Source of the DNA: Alphaproteobacteria bacterium
GTDB taxonomy: Bacteria; Pseudomonadota; Alphaproteobacteria; Rhizobiales; Beijerinckiaceae
Direction: 5' to 3'
NCBI GenBank assembly: GCA_016870035.1
Contig: VGCJ01000006.1
Location: 1-52,652 of the forward strand
Length of the DNA stretch: 52,652 nucleotides
Below are positions 1 to 9,729 of this stretch, in pieces (positions within the stretch are counted from its first letter, which is position 1; every line of letters begins with the position of its first letter). The position numbers were made by a program, and so were the translations under genes. The notes under the pieces are model-generated. The model had not been told where the DNA came from, made no database searches, and saw only the letters and a program-made list of their open reading frames with translations.

Positions 1-26
1 GTTAAAGTAAGACGGGGATACGCAGT

Positions 27-1724
27 ATGACCGACGTGAATGTTGTGACAGTGACGCAAACCGTACCGGTTGCTACGCGCGTGAGTCAAGGGATCAACGC
101 ATTCCGTAATTTCTTGCGTCAGCCTGCCGTCGTCCGTTCCATGCCGATGATCCTGGTGGCCGCCGTGATTGCCGTCGGCCTTCTTGCGATTACCGTTCTA
201 CGTGAGCCCGCTTATGTCGTGCTATTTCCACAACTTGAAGAGAGCGACAAAGCCACCGTTCTTCAAACACTCACCGAAAAAGGCATCAAGGCAAAGCTTG
301 ACGGTACAACCGGTCAGATGACTGTGCCGCGCGCAGATTTTTATCGCGCGAAAATGCTCTTGGCGTCTGCCGGTCTTCCAAAAGCCTCGAGCTCCGGTTA
401 CGATCTTCTTGGTCAGATGCCACTCGGCACCAGCCGCTCTGTTGAAGCCGCGAAGTTGAAGCAAGCGCAAGAGACAGAATTGGCGCGTTCAATCATGGAA
501 ATCCGTGATGTTGAGAGCGCACGCGTTCATTTAGCTATTCCTGAGCGTTCAGCTTTCGTGCGCGATCAAGCACCACCTTCAGCCTCTGTTGTTTTGAAAC
601 TCGCTGCCGGCCGCGCACTGGGTCAAGGCCAGGTACAATCAATCGTTCACATGGTGAGCTCAAGCGTGGCCTTCATGCCCATCGATAGCGTCACGGTTAT
701 TGATCAGTTTGGTAATTTATTATCGGGTCCAAAGCGCGAAGCCGATATTGGGCTCACATCTCAGCAGCTCGATTATAAAGTGCGGGTTGAGAAAATGTTA
801 CGCGAACGCGTGATGAATTTGATCGTACCCATCGTCGGCGAAGGCAATGTGAATACTGAAGTCAATGCCGACCTTGATTTCACGCGTATGGAACAAACGC
901 GCGAAATGTTTGATCCGCAAGCGCAAGCCGTTCGTTCACAACAGGACTCGTTACAAGAGAGCGCTGAGGCGCGCGCCAAAGGCGTACCTGGTTCAACATC
1001 CAATCAGCCACCACCGGCTCCAAGTGTATCTGCAACACAAGGCGCCGACACGGCCACATCGAATGACACGACCAAGAACCGCTCATCGACATCCGTGCGT
1101 AACTTCGAAGTGAGCCGTGAAGTTAAGTCAGTTCGCTCGGCTCTTGGAAATATCAAAAATCTTTCGGTGGCTGTCGTTCTGCGCTCGCAAATGACAACGG
1201 ATGCTGAAGGCAAGCCTGTCGAAAAGCAGATGACGGATGATGAACGCAAATATTTGACCGAGGTCATTCAGCAAGCAGTCGGCTTCAGCGAGAACCGTGG
1301 TGACAAGGTCACTTTGGTTCAGAGCCCCTTTGCTCAGGAACTCCCCGCCCTCGAACGCACATGGTATGACGCGCCATGGCTTGAAGATGCGGTCAAGCAA
1401 ATCGGCGTGCTCGCCATCCTTGCGATCATTGTTCTCGGTGCTCTGCGTCCATTCCTAGCCCGCTTGTTAGCTATGTCCGATTTTGTCTCGTCGCCCGACG
1501 AAGCCATGCTTGGTGATGGTGAGACTGTGCAGGTTCGGGAAGGCGAAACGCTTGAAGAAATCAAGGCTCGGCTGAAGCCAAAGAAGGGTGGTATATCGGT
1601 CGATCTCCTTGACACCGCCAATACCTATGATGACAAGATTGCTTTGATCCGTATGCTCGTTGGCGACGACTCTGGTCGTGTGACCGCGGTGTTGAAGTCA
1701 ATGATCCAGAAAGAACTCGTCTAA
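27..1724 (+). CDS. fliF: Flagellar MS-ring protein FliF
   Basis: FliF forms the inner-membrane MS ring on which the rotor and export gate are built. The 565-aa product has the family's usual length and layout: a transmembrane helix at about residues 39-58, a long periplasmic region with the YscJ/FliF-type ring-building domain in its first half, a low-complexity Pro/Ser/Thr stretch around residues 310-350, a second transmembrane helix at about 456-478, and a cytoplasmic tail that binds FliG. The ATG at 27 is the only sensible start. It leads the long fli operon, with fliG 18 bases downstream. fliE, its usual partner, is not seen between position 1 and the start, so it lies outside the window. 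Family assignment is secure. Confidence 0.97.
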   Translation: MTDVNVVTVTQTVPVATRVSQGINAFRNFLRQPAVVRSMPMILVAAVIAVGLLAITVLREPAYVVLFPQLEESDKATVLQTLTEKGIKAKLDGTTGQMTVPRADFYRAKMLLASAGLPKASSSGYDLLGQMPLGTSRSVEAAKLKQAQETELARSIMEIRDVESARVHLAIPERSAFVRDQAPPSASVVLKLAAGRALGQGQVQSIVHMVSSSVAFMPIDSVTVIDQFGNLLSGPKREADIGLTSQQLDYKVRVEKMLRERVMNLIVPIVGEGNVNTEVNADLDFTRMEQTREMFDPQAQAVRSQQDSLQESAEARAKGVPGSTSNQPPPAPSVSATQGADTATSNDTTKNRSSTSVRNFEVSREVKSVRSALGNIKNLSVAVVLRSQMTTDAEGKPVEKQMTDDERKYLTEVIQQAVGFSENRGDKVTLVQSPFAQELPALERTWYDAPWLEDAVKQIGVLAILAIIVLGALRPFLARLLAMSDFVSSPDEAMLGDGETVQVREGETLEEIKARLKPKKGGISVDLLDTANTYDDKIALIRMLVGDDSGRVTAVLKSMIQKELV

Positions 1725-1742
1725 GAGTAATGGAGACACTCC

Positions 1743-2786
1743 ATGGTCGAAGCTATAGCAGAATTACAAGCATCAGAAGCACGAGAAGCTTTCGAGCTTC
1801 TCAACGGAACGCAAAAATGCGCGATCCTCATGTTATTGCTTGGTGAGGAGGAAGCCTCAGAGATCCTCAAAAATCTTTCGCCACGTGAAGTGCAGCAGCT
1901 CGGCACCGCAATGTATTCAGTGGCTGATGTTAATCAAGACACCGTCAATATGGTGCTTGATGAATTCTTAGCGATTATTAAGGCACAGACATCGATCGGT
2001 CTTGGGGCTGACACCTATATTCGCCGCGTTCTCACAAAGGCCTTAGGTGAAGACAAAGCGGGCAGCGTGCTCACGCGCATTACACCGTCCCAGACCGGCA
2101 AAAATATTGAAATTCTGCAATGGATGGACGCGCGTTCAATTGCTGAAATGATCTCCGGAGAGCATCCGCAAATCATCGGCATCATCGTTGCCCACCTGGA
2201 ATATGCTGTGGCAGCCGATGTTCTTGTTCTTATGCCGGAAGATATCCAGGCTGAAGTGATTCAACGCATTGCAACTCTCGACTCGGTTCAGCCCGAAGCC
2301 ATCGCGCAGCTTGAACGCGTGATGCAGTTACAATTCAAAGCCAATACCTCCTTGCGTGCCTCAAAAATTGGCGGTGTAAAGGCTGCGGCTAAGATCATGA
2401 ACTTCACGAAGACGGCCATGGAGCAACGCATCATGGGCAAGCTCGCGAAAACGGACAAGAATGTTATGACGCAAATTCTCGACAATATGTTCATGTTCGA
2501 AAATCTCATTGCCGTTGACGACAAGAGCATGGGTACGCTGTTGCGTTCAGTCGAGCCGAATACGCTCGCGATTGCGCTCAAAGGCGCAGATGAAAGATTG
2601 CGTGACAAGATTTTCGGCGCCATGTCTTCACGTGCAGCGGCATCACTCAAAGACGAAATGGATTCGAAAGGTCCGATGCGTGTCTCCGAAGTGCAGGAAG
2701 CGCAAAAACAAATCATTGCCGTAGCACGCCAACTCTCAGATGCGGGCACAATCATGCTCGCCGGCCGAGGCGACGACTATGTCTGA
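1743..2786 (+). CDS. fliG: Flagellar motor switch protein FliG
   Basis: FliG couples stator force to rotor rotation and sits between FliF and FliM in the C ring. The 347-aa product matches the family length. The N-terminal domain (about residues 20-110) contacts FliF, the middle and C-terminal armadillo-like domains follow, and the C-terminal part carries the charged torque helix (region around IFGAMSSRAA, DEMDSKGP). ATG at 1743 follows a purine-rich stretch (ggagacactcc). The last 8 bases overlap the start of fliH, implying translational coupling. Nothing looks truncated. Confidence 0.97.
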   Translation: MVEAIAELQASEAREAFELLNGTQKCAILMLLLGEEEASEILKNLSPREVQQLGTAMYSVADVNQDTVNMVLDEFLAIIKAQTSIGLGADTYIRRVLTKALGEDKAGSVLTRITPSQTGKNIEILQWMDARSIAEMISGEHPQIIGIIVAHLEYAVAADVLVLMPEDIQAEVIQRIATLDSVQPEAIAQLERVMQLQFKANTSLRASKIGGVKAAAKIMNFTKTAMEQRIMGKLAKTDKNVMTQILDNMFMFENLIAVDDKSMGTLLRSVEPNTLAIALKGADERLRDKIFGAMSSRAAASLKDEMDSKGPMRVSEVQEAQKQIIAVARQLSDAGTIMLAGRGDDYV

Positions 2787-3597
2787 GAAAGCTTCACGTC
2801 GTTTGCGGCCAAAAGACGTCGCCATGCTCGTCAAGAGTGGCGGCGACTTTACCGAAGAGACGCGCTATTCACCACAAAGCGGCGGCGGCTTCGTGCCTTG
2901 GGGCAAAACCAATTTTAAAGTGGTCAAAGCCGAAGACGCGTTGAACTCGAACGAGCAGCAAGACATAGACCAAAACTCTGAGGCCCCCGAGGCAACAGCG
3001 CATGCGGATCACACCACGAACGCGGAAAAAACCGCCGCTCATGCAGAAACAACAACGACCGAGGTTCCACCAGCCGCTCTCCCTGCGGGCCCGCAAGACG
3101 TAGCGCCCTCAAGCGCCGACATCATCGCTGAGATAGACAAGGCACGCGAAGATGGTCGGGTGATTGGATATCAACAAGGCTTGGCCGCCGGTCGACAAGA
3201 ATTTGAAGCGGCTCTTGATCTGCTGCGTCGTCTTGAAGAACGCATCATTCCCCTCGCTGATGAAGCGATCGCGAAGAACACCGAGATCATCGCGCGTCAC
3301 GTTCGCCGCATCGCGCAAGATCTTTCGGGCACCATGTTCGCAACGATCCCCGATGCATTCGTGCAACGCATTCATCGCGCGGCGGAAACTTTTATACGCG
3401 CGAATATGGAATTTACTTTTGCTATCAACCCGAAAGACGCAGAGATTCTGATCCCCGCGCTTCGCGGAGATGAGCTGTTCAAACATATCAAAGTCAATGA
3501 AGATCCTGCCCTGCCTTCAGGTGGATTTAAAATCTCGGCGCGTGATCTGGAAGTGGAAGATTTTCCGCAATTACTTGGCGCGGGAGATGACGAATGA
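2779..3597 (+). CDS. fliH: Flagellar assembly protein FliH (export ATPase regulator)
   Basis: Cytoplasmic stator/regulator of the export ATPase FliI. I place the start at ATG 2779, overlapping the fliG stop, because it gives a normal-looking N-terminus (MSEKASRRL...); an upstream ATG at 2740 in the same frame lies deep inside fliG. The 272-aa product has a variable, acidic and Ala/Thr-rich first half (about residues 55-125, likely disordered), then a helical region with Gly-spaced repeats (GYQQGLAAGRQEFEAAL) and the conserved FliH/YscL-type C-terminal domain. Identity rests on position between fliG and fliI plus this architecture, because FliH sequences diverge strongly. Confidence 0.88.
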   Translation: MSEKASRRLRPKDVAMLVKSGGDFTEETRYSPQSGGGFVPWGKTNFKVVKAEDALNSNEQQDIDQNSEAPEATAHADHTTNAEKTAAHAETTTTEVPPAALPAGPQDVAPSSADIIAEIDKAREDGRVIGYQQGLAAGRQEFEAALDLLRRLEERIIPLADEAIAKNTEIIARHVRRIAQDLSGTMFATIPDAFVQRIHRAAETFIRANMEFTFAINPKDAEILIPALRGDELFKHIKVNEDPALPSGGFKISARDLEVEDFPQLLGAGDDE

Positions 3598-4919
3598 TCG
3601 ATCTCGCCCGGTCACTTGATCGCGAATTATCAATTCTTCGCGGCACACGCCGCATTCATGCGGTCGGTCGTGTCAAAAGATTTGATGGTCAAATCGTTCA
3701 TGCGAGCGCGTTTCCGGCAGCCGTCGGCAATGAATGCCGTATCGAATGTGGTGATGGAAAATGGGCCGAAGCAGAAGTGATCGGCTTTCTTGATGAATAT
3801 ACGGTTCTTGTTTTAACAGGCGGACCTGCTTCACTGATCGCTGGTGCACGCGTTGAAACCGTGCGTCGTGTTGATGTTGTTACTGTTGGGCCTGCCCTTC
3901 TTGGCCGCGTTTTTGATGGCGCCGGAAAGCCGCTTGATGAAAAGCCCGAACCGCTTTTGCGTGAACATTGGCCATTAAAAGGCGAGCGCGTGAACCCGCT
4001 TCGCCGTCGCCCGGTCCGTGAGCCACTCGATACAGGTGTGCGTGCGATTAACGCGCTCCTCACAATGGGGCGTGGACAACGTGTCGGCATCATTTCCGGT
4101 TCCGGGGTTGGCAAATCATCTTTGCTGTCGGCTATGGCGCGTTTTACCGAAGCTGATGTTGTCATTCTCGGTTTAATCGGTGAGCGCGGTCGTGAAGTTG
4201 CAGGTATGGTTGAGGAACTTTCAGCTTCACCAAGCTTTGCAAAAACAATTATCGTTGCTGTTCCTGCAGATCAATCACCGGTATTGCGTATTCGTGGCGT
4301 TCATCGTGCCACGGCTTACGCGGAATATTTCCGGTCGCAAGGCAAAAATGTTCTTTTGATGATCGACTCGCTCACGCGTGTCGCTCATGCCCAGCGCGAG
4401 CTCGGGCTTGCCCTCGGCGAACAGCCCACAACCAAAGGTTATCCCCCTTCGGTTGTTTCATTGATCGGTCAATTGCTTGAACGTTCGGGACTTGACGGTG
4501 AAACACAGGGCAGCGTGTCCGCGATCTACACCGTGCTTGCTGATGGCGATGATATAACAACCGATCCGATCGTTGATTCCGCTCGCGCCATTCTTGATGG
4601 CCATATTGTGCTTTCGCGTCGACAAGCGGAACAAGGTATTTATCCCGCCATCGATCTCTCGGCATCCATCAGCCGTACGATGGTCGATTGCGTATCATCG
4701 GGTCATACCGTTCGCGCACGCAAATTCCGTCGCTTGCTCAGTCTTTACGAACAGAACCGCGATCTGATGATGCTTGGCGGCTATCAACCCGGTCAAGATC
4801 CCGAGCTTGATCTTGCGTTCCAGATCAATCCTTCGCTTGTTAATTTCATCAGCCAAGCCACAGATGAACGCTCAGGCTTCATTGAAAGCGAGGCGAGATT
4901 GCAGGCACTCATTCCATGA
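3594..4919 (+). CDS. fliI: Flagellum-specific ATPase FliI
   Basis: F1-beta-like ATPase that energises and orders substrate unloading at the flagellar type III export gate. The 441-aa product shows the Walker A motif GSGVGKS at residues 169-175, the preceding GERGREV-type motif of the family after it, the Walker B stretch LLMIDSLTR near residue 255, and the LGEQPTTKGYPPSV segment typical of FliI/SctN. Length is normal. Its ATG overlaps the fliH stop (ATGA), and its own stop overlaps fliJ the same way, so the three are translationally coupled. Confidence 0.97.
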   Translation: MIDLARSLDRELSILRGTRRIHAVGRVKRFDGQIVHASAFPAAVGNECRIECGDGKWAEAEVIGFLDEYTVLVLTGGPASLIAGARVETVRRVDVVTVGPALLGRVFDGAGKPLDEKPEPLLREHWPLKGERVNPLRRRPVREPLDTGVRAINALLTMGRGQRVGIISGSGVGKSSLLSAMARFTEADVVILGLIGERGREVAGMVEELSASPSFAKTIIVAVPADQSPVLRIRGVHRATAYAEYFRSQGKNVLLMIDSLTRVAHAQRELGLALGEQPTTKGYPPSVVSLIGQLLERSGLDGETQGSVSAIYTVLADGDDITTDPIVDSARAILDGHIVLSRRQAEQGIYPAIDLSASISRTMVDCVSSGHTVRARKFRRLLSLYEQNRDLMMLGGYQPGQDPELDLAFQINPSLVNFISQATDERSGFIESEARLQALIP

Positions 4920-5326
4920 GTGTTTCACGGATCACGCGATTGGCCGCGCTGAAGAGAAAAGTCGAATATCGCAAATGGCAAATGGAAACGGGGCGGCTCG
5001 TTTCCGAGATCCAGCGTCTTGACGACCGCATCAGCCAGGTGGAAGCGCTGAAATCCATTTATCAGAGCCATCTGACCAACCCGTCTTTGACCGCGCGCGA
5101 ACTGATCGGCATCCGGATCATCAATATGCACCTGAATGACCGACGCGACCTCGATCAAAGCCGCCTCACCCTTCTGGCTGAAGAGCGGCAGAGGCTTATG
5201 GCGATGTTGGCCGCGAAAAAGCGCGAAGTGGATATGCTTGAGGACGAAACCAAGCGTCTCAAGCGTAACGAAGCCGAAGAAAAACTCGAGAAAATCCAAG
5301 CGCTTATACCCACCCACCGCGTTTGA
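4916..5326 (+). CDS. fliJ: Flagellar export protein FliJ
   Basis: Small coiled-coil protein that acts as the central stalk of the FliI ATPase ring and as a chaperone escort. The 136-aa product is almost wholly predicted helical: long Glu/Arg/Lys/Leu-rich heptads from about residue 15 to 130, with no membrane segment. Size and position directly after fliI (ATGA overlap) fit FliJ. Sequence conservation in this family is low, so the name rests on context and architecture. Confidence 0.85.
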   Translation: MSVSRITRLAALKRKVEYRKWQMETGRLVSEIQRLDDRISQVEALKSIYQSHLTNPSLTARELIGIRIINMHLNDRRDLDQSRLTLLAEERQRLMAMLAAKKREVDMLEDETKRLKRNEAEEKLEKIQALIPTHRV

Positions 5327-5365
5327 GCGCGTGGCACGGATGTTGCTATCAAAAGTTGCGTTATT

Positions 5366-7981
5366 TTGCCTGCAATCCTAGCGGGATCGCAGCTATTTGA
5401 GGATGTGGATGTGGTTCAGGCCCTGTCTGTGAACACACGCGTTCCAACCCCCCTCGGCGAGACCTTCGCTGCGGATCAATTCCTCACATCTGGACTAAAG
5501 TCTGCGGTTTTTGACATTGCCTTCCTCGCGCCAACCCTGACTTCAGAAGGGTCAGCGGATGAAGTTGAAACGGTTACGGTAAATACCGCCGACTCCACTC
5601 AGTCAGCGGAAGGAATTTCTGGCGAGGCTTCTGTCGAAATGTCGACAGGCAACGATGCAGCGCCCGTGGTATCAGTCCTCCCCACTTCACACGTTTCAGC
5701 GCAAGCTGTTGCGGATCATGATATCGCGCTAGTACTTTCCGCCCTTGCTGCTCTGGAGCAAACGAGCCGCTCTCCTCTGATTGCGCAAGAGGCCAGAGCC
5801 GACCTTCTGCCCCCCTCATTAAAGACTCGAATCAGCAATGAGCTCGCAGCGCCAAATTCTGAAAAATCTGTTGAGATGTTGTCGGACACAGGGCTACTAT
5901 CGCAGGCCATCAATCTTGCATCCTTCGCATCGATAAAGCGGGATGAAGCACACATTGATATCGCGCGACAGCAAAATGATCATCGCGGCGAAGATAGCAA
6001 TCTACGCGTAACGATTTTCCCGGAAGAGGGCGCAAATCAGGCCCCTATAGCGGCCTTAAACGATATGACGGCCACTCCCATTTTAGGCACTTCTGATCAA
6101 GACATCATCATACTGGACGTGACTGAGCCAAAATCAGAAATAGTTGATGATCTTGCCCCATCAATTTTTGTTGAGCATCATGCGCATTGGCCGGAAGCGA
6201 TTGAGATTTCAAGTTCGCCAGATAAAAAGTCACAACCTGTTATATCGGATATCTCCATGGCGAGCGCTTTCATCGCGCAATCTGATTTAGCGATGCAGGA
6301 CCATGTTTCAGTTTCGCGCAATGACATCGTTGTTCCCGCGATCATACCGGCTCCATACGAAGATCGGCCTTCATTCATCGGTGAATTGATCGAAACACCA
6401 AAACCAATGATTCTTCCCAATGAGCCCGTACCGAATGCGCCGCGTTTGCCTCTTGCCGACCCATCATCGCACCTTGATAAACCGGTCTCTGTGTTTACGA
6501 AAGAGGCCCTCCCTCCCATGCACGTTCATGACGAAGCATTTCAAGGAATTAACCAAAATCTGATCTCAAATCCGGAACTCTTGATTTCACCGGTGCTTGA
6601 AATTATTGCGCTAGAAAAGTCTGAAAAAATTGACAAGACGCTTAAAAATACGAATGTTTTGACGGGCTTATCTACGAATTTTACTGACCCTTTTGATCAT
6701 AAATACAAAGAAAATTTATCTCTAACCAAAAATGTAAATGTCACTTTTATGAATAACCTCGACATGATGGTTGTTCATGATATATTTCGGCATGAAATAA
6801 GTTCAAGCGAGCAACTTATTGCGCCAGAATCCAACGTGACGCCGGATATCATAACCGATGATTTAACGAGTCGTAACAAAATAAATCCCGAGACATTTCA
6901 GAAGTCACTTAATAGTGCCATCGCTCGTAATAACGATAATGCCCTATTTGCTCCGATGGTGGAAGTTGATCCAATCAATGACCAAGTTCAACCGGCACTC
7001 ATAGACAATGCCATCATCAGATCTAATTTACTGGCTCAAAAAATAGAAATTGCTACAGGGCAACAGACAGTGTCGTCGATACAAAATGACGACGCGGATT
7101 TTGATCTAGCCGAGAAAATTTGTAACCCCGCTGTCCTTATGCGTGATAATGGGTGGGCGAAAGATCAAACCGGCTCGCAAAGCGAACCACACGAGCCTCT
7201 TCAGCGGCATACCACATTCGCAATGCTCCGCTCGAATCTGAACATGGATCAAAATGATGATCAGAAGAATGTTCCGTTCAACACACTTATGGATAAAAAA
7301 TCGACACTCGAAAATTTCAATCGTAACCCAATCATTCGTCTTGTTGCGGATGAACAAAATGCGCCGAATGTTATTAAAAACAAAATAGTCTTACCTGAAC
7401 AGTATATAAATCAAAAGCCTGACAGCGCCAAAATTCGTGAAGTTACACTTGTGATCCGGTCTGTCGATCAAAGCGAAACAGGTTTGGTTCACCGCACCGG
7501 TTTCTCCGCTCCGACATTGACGCCCGAAACCTTCACCGGATCCGCCGCCACACCGTTCACTTCAACGCGTGAGGCCTCTACCGCTACCGTTTACGCTTCA
7601 AGCGATAATCCCCTGTTCCAATTCCAGCGCGATCGCGCCCTCGAGGCTCAAATTATTGCCGCACTGAAGTCGGGACAGGATAAGGTGCGCCTGTCGCTCT
7701 ATCCGCCGCAATTAGGCCAAGTGACCATCAATCTAGCCCTCGACGGCCACAAGGTTAAAGTCGGCCTCAAGACGGCAAACCGCGAAGCGACTAATTTGTT
7801 AACCACCGAGCAACTATCACTATCTCATGCGTTGCAGCAGGAAGGTTTTACACTCGAAGGTTTTGACGTGACAGAAGACGACACGCATAAACATCGCGCA
7901 AACGGCGACGATCAGACCAAGGCATCCCTAGTCCCGGCCGTTTCGGGATCATCCGAATTTTCAATAGACATAACAATCTGA
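5366..7981 (+). CDS. fliK: Flagellar hook-length control protein FliK, oversized
   Basis: FliK is the secreted ruler that measures hook length and switches export specificity through FlhB. The C-terminal part (about residues 755-835) carries the Flg_hook domain: KVRLSLYPPQLGQVTINLAL followed by a helical segment ending in QEGFTLEGFDV. The rest, about 740 residues, is a low-complexity, probably extended region with no recognised domain, much longer than in the roughly 400-aa Salmonella protein. The start is uncertain: no ATG lies near the fliJ stop; TTG at 5366 gives 871 aa, and GTG codons at 5405 and 5411 are alternatives. The middle (about 6550-7400) is visibly A+T-richer than its neighbours. 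Confidence 0.88.
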   Translation: MPAILAGSQLFEDVDVVQALSVNTRVPTPLGETFAADQFLTSGLKSAVFDIAFLAPTLTSEGSADEVETVTVNTADSTQSAEGISGEASVEMSTGNDAAPVVSVLPTSHVSAQAVADHDIALVLSALAALEQTSRSPLIAQEARADLLPPSLKTRISNELAAPNSEKSVEMLSDTGLLSQAINLASFASIKRDEAHIDIARQQNDHRGEDSNLRVTIFPEEGANQAPIAALNDMTATPILGTSDQDIIILDVTEPKSEIVDDLAPSIFVEHHAHWPEAIEISSSPDKKSQPVISDISMASAFIAQSDLAMQDHVSVSRNDIVVPAIIPAPYEDRPSFIGELIETPKPMILPNEPVPNAPRLPLADPSSHLDKPVSVFTKEALPPMHVHDEAFQGINQNLISNPELLISPVLEIIALEKSEKIDKTLKNTNVLTGLSTNFTDPFDHKYKENLSLTKNVNVTFMNNLDMMVVHDIFRHEISSSEQLIAPESNVTPDIITDDLTSRNKINPETFQKSLNSAIARNNDNALFAPMVEVDPINDQVQPALIDNAIIRSNLLAQKIEIATGQQTVSSIQNDDADFDLAEKICNPAVLMRDNGWAKDQTGSQSEPHEPLQRHTTFAMLRSNLNMDQNDDQKNVPFNTLMDKKSTLENFNRNPIIRLVADEQNAPNVIKNKIVLPEQYINQKPDSAKIREVTLVIRSVDQSETGLVHRTGFSAPTLTPETFTGSAATPFTSTREASTATVYASSDNPLFQFQRDRALEAQIIAALKSGQDKVRLSLYPPQLGQVTINLALDGHKVKVGLKTANREATNLLTTEQLSLSHALQQEGFTLEGFDVTEDDTHKHRANGDDQTKASLVPAVSGSSEFSIDITI

Positions 7982-7996
7982 CGCGAGGACCCCATC

Positions 7997-8719
7997 ATGG
8001 CCGCAGCAGCAGCTCCTAAAGAAGCCGAACAAGAAGGCGAGAAGAAAAAAAAGCCGATCCTCAAGATCTTGCTTTTCGTCGTCGGTGGCATCGCCCTCAT
8101 AGGCGCAGGCTTTGGCAGCGCCATTCTGTTTATCAAGCTTACAACTCCGAAGGATGAAAATCCGCTCGCAATAGTGATCCAGAAGCAGGACGAAGGCGGT
8201 TTAGCTGAGACAGAAAAAAAGGCGGAGGGCGAAAGCGAAGCCGAGACCAAAATTCCACGTAAAGTCACCGAAGCTGAGAAAAAGGCAGAAGAAGCTGCGG
8301 CCGCAAAGAAAGACGACAAAAAAGATAAAGATGGTAAAGGTGGTAAAGATGGTAAAGATGGTGCTGTAGAGAGTGGTAAGCCTGTTCCAAAAGAAGAAAA
8401 ATTCGTCACCTCTTACTATGAATTCCCAACTGCTTTTACGACTAATCTTAAAAATTCACGTAAATTCGTCCAAGCCGGTCTCGGGATCGGCACGCAATAT
8501 GACGCAAGCGTGATCGAGAATCTCAAAAAGCACGAATTGGCTATTCGCTCGGAAGTGCTACTGATTTTGGCCGACCAGACCGAAGCCGATCTCATCGGAA
8601 TTGAAAACCGGAAGAAGGTCCAGGACAAAATTCGTGACGGAATCAATATGATTTTGACCGAACGCGAGCGTTTTGGCGGAATTGAAAACGTTTTCTTTAC
8701 CACTCTGGTTATGCAGTAA
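7997..8719 (+). CDS. fliL: Flagellar basal body-associated protein FliL
   Basis: FliL is a single-pass inner-membrane protein that surrounds and supports the stator. The 240-aa product has a lysine-rich cytoplasmic start, one transmembrane helix at about residues 19-45, a charged Lys/Glu/Asp linker (about 70-125) and the FliL domain from about 135 to the end (YYEFPTAFTTNL, a helix with LAIRSEVLLIL, and the terminal GGIENVFFTTLVMQ). The linker contains a tandem KDGKGGKDG repeat encoded by a 9-base DNA repeat. It starts 15 bases after fliK. The position before fliM is the standard one. Confidence 0.93.
   Translation: MAAAAAPKEAEQEGEKKKKPILKILLFVVGGIALIGAGFGSAILFIKLTTPKDENPLAIVIQKQDEGGLAETEKKAEGESEAETKIPRKVTEAEKKAEEAAAAKKDDKKDKDGKGGKDGKDGAVESGKPVPKEEKFVTSYYEFPTAFTTNLKNSRKFVQAGLGIGTQYDASVIENLKKHELAIRSEVLLILADQTEADLIGIENRKKVQDKIRDGINMILTERERFGGIENVFFTTLVMQ
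8327..8362 (+). repeat. Short tandem repeat in the fliL linker
   Basis: About four imperfect copies of a 9-base unit (ggtaaagat or ggtaaaggt) lie here, encoding Gly-Lys-Asp/Gly units. As the unit is a multiple of three, changes in copy number would alter linker length without breaking the frame. Confidence 0.8.
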
Positions 8720-8748
8720 ACCCGTCGGTTCTGTTTATTAGTTGAGTC

Positions 8749-9708
8749 ATGTCCAGTTCACGTAAACTCAGTAATGAAGAAGTCGCCGCCCTCCTCGAAG
8801 GCCTCGAGGACGGCGCCCTGGACGTCGGCACGGGCGTTTTACCGGGCAAGGAATATCAGCCCTATGCGCTCGGCAATGATGACGCGAACCTCCTGGGCGA
8901 CCTCTACACGCTACGCCTGATTAATGAGCGCTTTGGCCGTCAATTCCGGAATATTCTTCTGCCCATGTTGCGTTTCGCGCCGCGCGTGCAAACCATGCCG
9001 CCGGAAACAAAGCGCTTCGATGAATATCTCTCTGGACTTGATTCATTTCTCAGTCTGACAACGCTTCGGGTCGATGAACTCAAGGGTTCGATTCTCGCGA
9101 CCGTTCCAGCACGCCTCGTCAGCATCTTGGTTAATTCCTTTTTTGGTGGACGCGGCGACAGCGCTGTAACGCGCACAAGCGAATTCACGCCCACAGAAGA
9201 GCGCATCATCCAAATTGTTATGGAAGGTGCGACAAAAACACTCTCGGAGGCCTGGAAAGAAGTTTACGAAGCTAATTTCGATGTGATGACGAGCGAGATG
9301 AACCCGGCCTTTTTGTCTTTTATCGAGGCCAATGAGCAAGTGGTCATCTGTTCTTTTGTTGTTCAGCTGCCTTTTGCGAAGCCAGCGGCTATTGAACTTG
9401 TCTATCCTTTGCAAATGCTGAAATTGATCGCGCCGCTTCTACGTTCGAAAGTGCAACGGATTGGTGAAAATCGCGATGAAAGTTGGGCAGTCCGCTTGCG
9501 CGACGCCGTCCTGCATGTTCCTATCATTATTGCGCCGCGCGTGGCCGAGCCCACAGTCAATCTGACACAGCTTTTGCGGCTTCAGGCAGGCGCTGTGATT
9601 TCAATCGAAGCCTTCAACGACATCCCAATTTTCATCGAAGGTCACCACCTCTTCACCGGTCGCATCGGCGAGAAAGACGGCAAGATGGCCGTCTCCATCA
9701 TCGACTAA
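8749..9708 (+). CDS. fliM: Flagellar motor switch protein FliM
   Basis: C-ring switch protein that receives phosphorylated CheY. The N-terminal motif LSNEEVAALLEG (about residues 7-18) matches the CheY-P-binding peptide of the family. A middle CheC/FliM-type domain follows (about 45-225), then a C-terminal SpoA domain (about 245-315) that pairs with FliN. The 319-aa length is typical. ATG at 8749 gives the expected N-terminus; the start lies 29 bases after fliL. Confidence 0.96.
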   Translation: MSSSRKLSNEEVAALLEGLEDGALDVGTGVLPGKEYQPYALGNDDANLLGDLYTLRLINERFGRQFRNILLPMLRFAPRVQTMPPETKRFDEYLSGLDSFLSLTTLRVDELKGSILATVPARLVSILVNSFFGGRGDSAVTRTSEFTPTEERIIQIVMEGATKTLSEAWKEVYEANFDVMTSEMNPAFLSFIEANEQVVICSFVVQLPFAKPAAIELVYPLQMLKLIAPLLRSKVQRIGENRDESWAVRLRDAVLHVPIIIAPRVAEPTVNLTQLLRLQAGAVISIEAFNDIPIFIEGHHLFTGRIGEKDGKMAVSIID

Positions 9709-9729
9709 GATCAGAAACGGATTCGTTCC

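Noticed and set aside
7912-8409. 165-aa minus-strand open frame opposite fliL
   Set aside because: Low-complexity Ser/Phe-rich shadow of the Lys/Glu-rich FliL linker.
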